DNA from: Paludibacteraceae bacterium
GTDB lineage: Bacteria > Bacteroidota > Bacteroidia > Bacteroidales > Paludibacteraceae
Assembly: GCA_016292775.1 (NCBI GenBank)
Contig: JAEDFN010000060.1
Location: forward strand, 1 to 7,910
Direction of reading: 5' to 3'
Length of the DNA: 7,910 nt
Shown here one piece after another: positions 6,707 to 7,910 of this stretch (the first letter of the stretch is position 1; every line of letters begins with the position of its first letter). The translations under genes and the position numbers were made by a program. Below the pieces are notes generated by a model. That model was given only the letters and a program-made list of their open reading frames with translations. It searched no databases and was not told where the DNA came from.

Positions 6707-6791
6707 CAGTGAAGTTTTGCGAATTTCGTTTTACATATAATTATTCGCTTTTCATTGGCTTTTTCATCGTGTTAAGTCAAAAAAAGTTTAT

Positions 6792-6830
6792 CAAGAAGTC
6801 TATGGTTTTAGAGTTCTTGTAATTTTTTTT
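6792..6830 (+). terminator. Terminator-like hairpin in the greA leader
   Basis: CAAGAA (6792-6797) pairs with TTCTTG (6814-6819). After a G/G mismatch, TCT (6799-6801) pairs with AGA (6810-6812), with an 8-nt loop. Eight T residues follow at 6823-6830. The hairpin is AT-rich and weaker than the purB attenuator. It lies 25 nt before the greA ATG and downstream of the greA promoter, so partial early termination is possible. Confidence 0.4.
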
Positions 6831-6855
6831 ATACTTTAATTTAATTTATTTTATT

Positions 6856-7326
6856 ATGGCTGTAGTATATATGACCGAAGAGGGTTATAAAAAGTTGATT
6901 GAGCAAATCAAACAATTGGAATCTGTTGAGCGCCCTCGTATTTCTGCTCAGATAGCAGAGGCTCGTGATAAAGGAGATTTGAGCGAGAATGCGGAATATG
7001 ATGCCGCTAAAGAGGCTCAAGGTCTTTTGGAAATGAAAATATCTCAACTTAAAGATACATTATCTAATGCTCGTGTTATTGACGAGAGTAAACTCTCTGT
7101 AGATTCTATCCAGATACTTTCAAAAGTGAAGGTTAAAGATCAAAAATCCGGAAGAGAGATGCAGTATACTCTTGTTTCAGAAAGTGAAGCCAATCTCCGT
7201 GAAGGAAAAATCGCTGTCAGTACCCCTATCGGTAAAGCTCTTCTCGGTAAAAAAATTGGCGATGTGGTGGAAATTCAAGTTCCTTCCGGTTTGTTACATC
7301 TCGAAGTACTCGAAATATCTTTCTAA
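6856..7326 (+). CDS. greA: Transcript cleavage factor GreA
   Basis: GreA enters the secondary channel of RNA polymerase and stimulates cleavage of backtracked RNA, rescuing stalled complexes. The 156-residue protein has the usual build. The N-terminal antiparallel coiled coil (about 1-75) carries GDLSENAEYDAAKEAQ, where the tip acids D41 and E44 hold the catalytic Mg2+. The C-terminal FKBP-like domain (about 80-156) contains VSESEANLREGKIAVSTPIG and LLGKKIGD. The opening VYMTEEGYKKL and the linker DESKL are Bacteroidetes-like as I remember the family. The ATG follows an AT-only stretch with no Shine-Dalgarno site. It is divergent from purB and is followed 11 nt later by the HIT gene, so the two are probably co-transcribed. 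Confidence 0.97.
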   Translation: MAVVYMTEEGYKKLIEQIKQLESVERPRISAQIAEARDKGDLSENAEYDAAKEAQGLLEMKISQLKDTLSNARVIDESKLSVDSIQILSKVKVKDQKSGREMQYTLVSESEANLREGKIAVSTPIGKALLGKKIGDVVEIQVPSGLLHLEVLEISF

Positions 7327-7337
7327 ATCTTTGAGTT

Positions 7338-7733
7338 ATGGCTACTATATTCACAAAAATTATCAATGGCGAAATTCCGTGTTATAAGATTGCGGAAGAT
7401 GAAAATTATTTCGCTTTTCTGGATATAAATCCTCTTACAAAAGGTCATACTTTGGTAGTACCGAAAATTGAGGATGATTATATCTTTAATTTGGATGAAA
7501 AAACTTATGCGGGCTTAATGCTTTTTGCAAAGCGTGTCGCTCATGCTATCGAAGCTGCTGTGCCTTGTAAAAGGGTAGGAGTAGCTGTGCTTGGCATGGA
7601 GGTGCCTCATGTTCATGTGCATCTCGTTCCGCTTAATTCGGAAAAAGATATGATTATTTCTAATCCTAAATTGAAATTAGAGCCTGCTGAAATGCAAAAA
7701 ATTGCAACGGAAATATCTGCTCGTTTCAAATAA
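7338..7733 (+). CDS. HIT-family nucleotide-binding hydrolase
   Basis: Histidine-triad proteins of the HINT branch hydrolyse nucleoside phosphoramidates and similar nucleotide conjugates; the physiological substrate in bacteria is usually unknown. The 131-residue protein has the opening IFTKIINGEIPCYKIAEDE, the central FLDINPLTKGHTLVVPK and the active-site triad HVHVH (H91, H93, H95), with H93 the expected nucleophile. The Zn-binding cysteines of some relatives are not arranged in the usual N-terminal pair. The gene starts 11 nt after greA, suggesting one transcript. The greA-HIT pairing may be a common Bacteroidetes arrangement, but I cannot verify that here. Confidence 0.93.
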   Translation: MATIFTKIINGEIPCYKIAEDENYFAFLDINPLTKGHTLVVPKIEDDYIFNLDEKTYAGLMLFAKRVAHAIEAAVPCKRVGVAVLGMEVPHVHVHLVPLNSEKDMIISNPKLKLEPAEMQKIATEISARFK

Positions 7734-7737
7734 TGCA

Positions 7738-7778
7738 CTATATATCTCTTTGATATTATTTATTATAGAGTTTTTTTT
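7738..7778 (+). terminator. Weak possible terminator after the HIT gene
   Basis: CTATA (7738-7742) can pair with TATAG (7764-7768), or CTCT (7746-7749) with AGAG (7767-7770). A run of eight T residues follows at 7771-7778. The T-run sits 4-33 nt past the HIT stop region where a terminator is expected, but the stem is short and AT-rich. Confidence 0.35.
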
Positions 7779-7809
7779 AAGACGGGGAGCAATTTATTTG
7801 TTGAAATAT

Positions 7810-7840
7810 TTTGTGGTGTTAATAAAAAGTTGTACCTTTG
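7810..7840 (+). promoter_or_regulatory. Promoter of the tRNA gene
   Basis: TTTG (7810-7813), 19 nt, then TACCTTTG (7833-7840) matches the Bacteroidetes consensus and has the same -7 octamer as the purB and greA promoters. It ends 17 nt before the mature tRNA 5' end, leaving a short 5' leader for RNase P to remove. Confidence 0.85.
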
Positions 7841-7857
7841 CACCGCAAAAATGAGGA

Positions 7858-7910
7858 GGCGGGATAGCTCAGTTGGTTAGAGCGTCGGATTCATAACCCG
7901 GAGGTCTCGA
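7858..7910 (+). tRNA. tRNA with anticodon CAT (elongator Met, or Ile2), cut by the window edge
   Basis: The acceptor 5' strand GGCGGGA (7858-7864) is followed by TA, the D arm GCTC-AGTTGGTTA-GAGC (7867-7883), the anticodon arm TCGGA-TTCATAA-CCCGG (7885-7901) and the variable loop AGGTC. The anticodon is CAT (7892-7894). The D arm is of elongator type, so this is not initiator tRNA. Elongator methionine is likeliest; the lysidine-modified isoleucine tRNA cannot be excluded without the 3' half. The last anticodon-stem pair (31-39) reads A-C rather than a Watson-Crick pair. The T arm and acceptor 3' strand lie beyond the window. Confidence 0.93.

Noticed and set aside
6503..6712. Plus-strand 69-codon hydrophobic frame in the purB-greA intergenic region
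   Set aside because: It overlaps both promoters and the purB leader, and its Phe/Leu/Ile-rich content is what T-rich noncoding DNA yields.

Overview
The window looks like a chromosomal segment of a Bacteroidetes (probably Bacteroidales) bacterium. Three promoters match the group-specific consensus TTTG-N19/20-TAnnTTTG, start codons are preceded by A/T-rich stretches rather than strong Shine-Dalgarno sites, and GreA and the HIT protein read like Bacteroidetes family members.

Layout. Positions 2-61 hold the possible tail of a plus-strand gene. Positions 62-170 show no supported feature. A hairpin (171-219), a small AT-rich gene for a two-helix membrane protein (222-656, minus) and a second hairpin with nearly the same stem (671-720) follow. 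Most of the window (755-6410) is one minus-strand operon, transcribed purB-guaB-guaA-purA with gaps of 15, 18 and 40 nt. Positions 6411-6855 are a divergent control region: the purB promoter with a long leader that holds a nested RNA fold, a possible 28-codon leader ORF and an intrinsic terminator before purB; and the greA promoter with a leader that holds a weaker terminator-like hairpin. greA and a HIT-family gene form a short plus-strand operon. A tRNA with anticodon CAT, with its own promoter, is cut by the right edge.

How the genes work together. IMP is the last common purine nucleotide. PurA plus PurB convert it to AMP; GuaB plus GuaA convert it to GMP. PurB also performs an earlier step of IMP synthesis. 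The operon is therefore a complete IMP-to-AMP and IMP-to-GMP module under one promoter, with a likely attenuator between promoter and first gene.

Most interesting points. (1) All four purine enzymes look like the Firmicutes type rather than the forms I know from Bacteroides, which suggests transfer of the whole module or an alternative set. (2) The purB leader looks like a transcription attenuator that I cannot assign to a known riboswitch class. (3) The orphan AT-rich gene lies between two near-copies of one palindrome. All comparisons with other organisms are from memory; no search was run.
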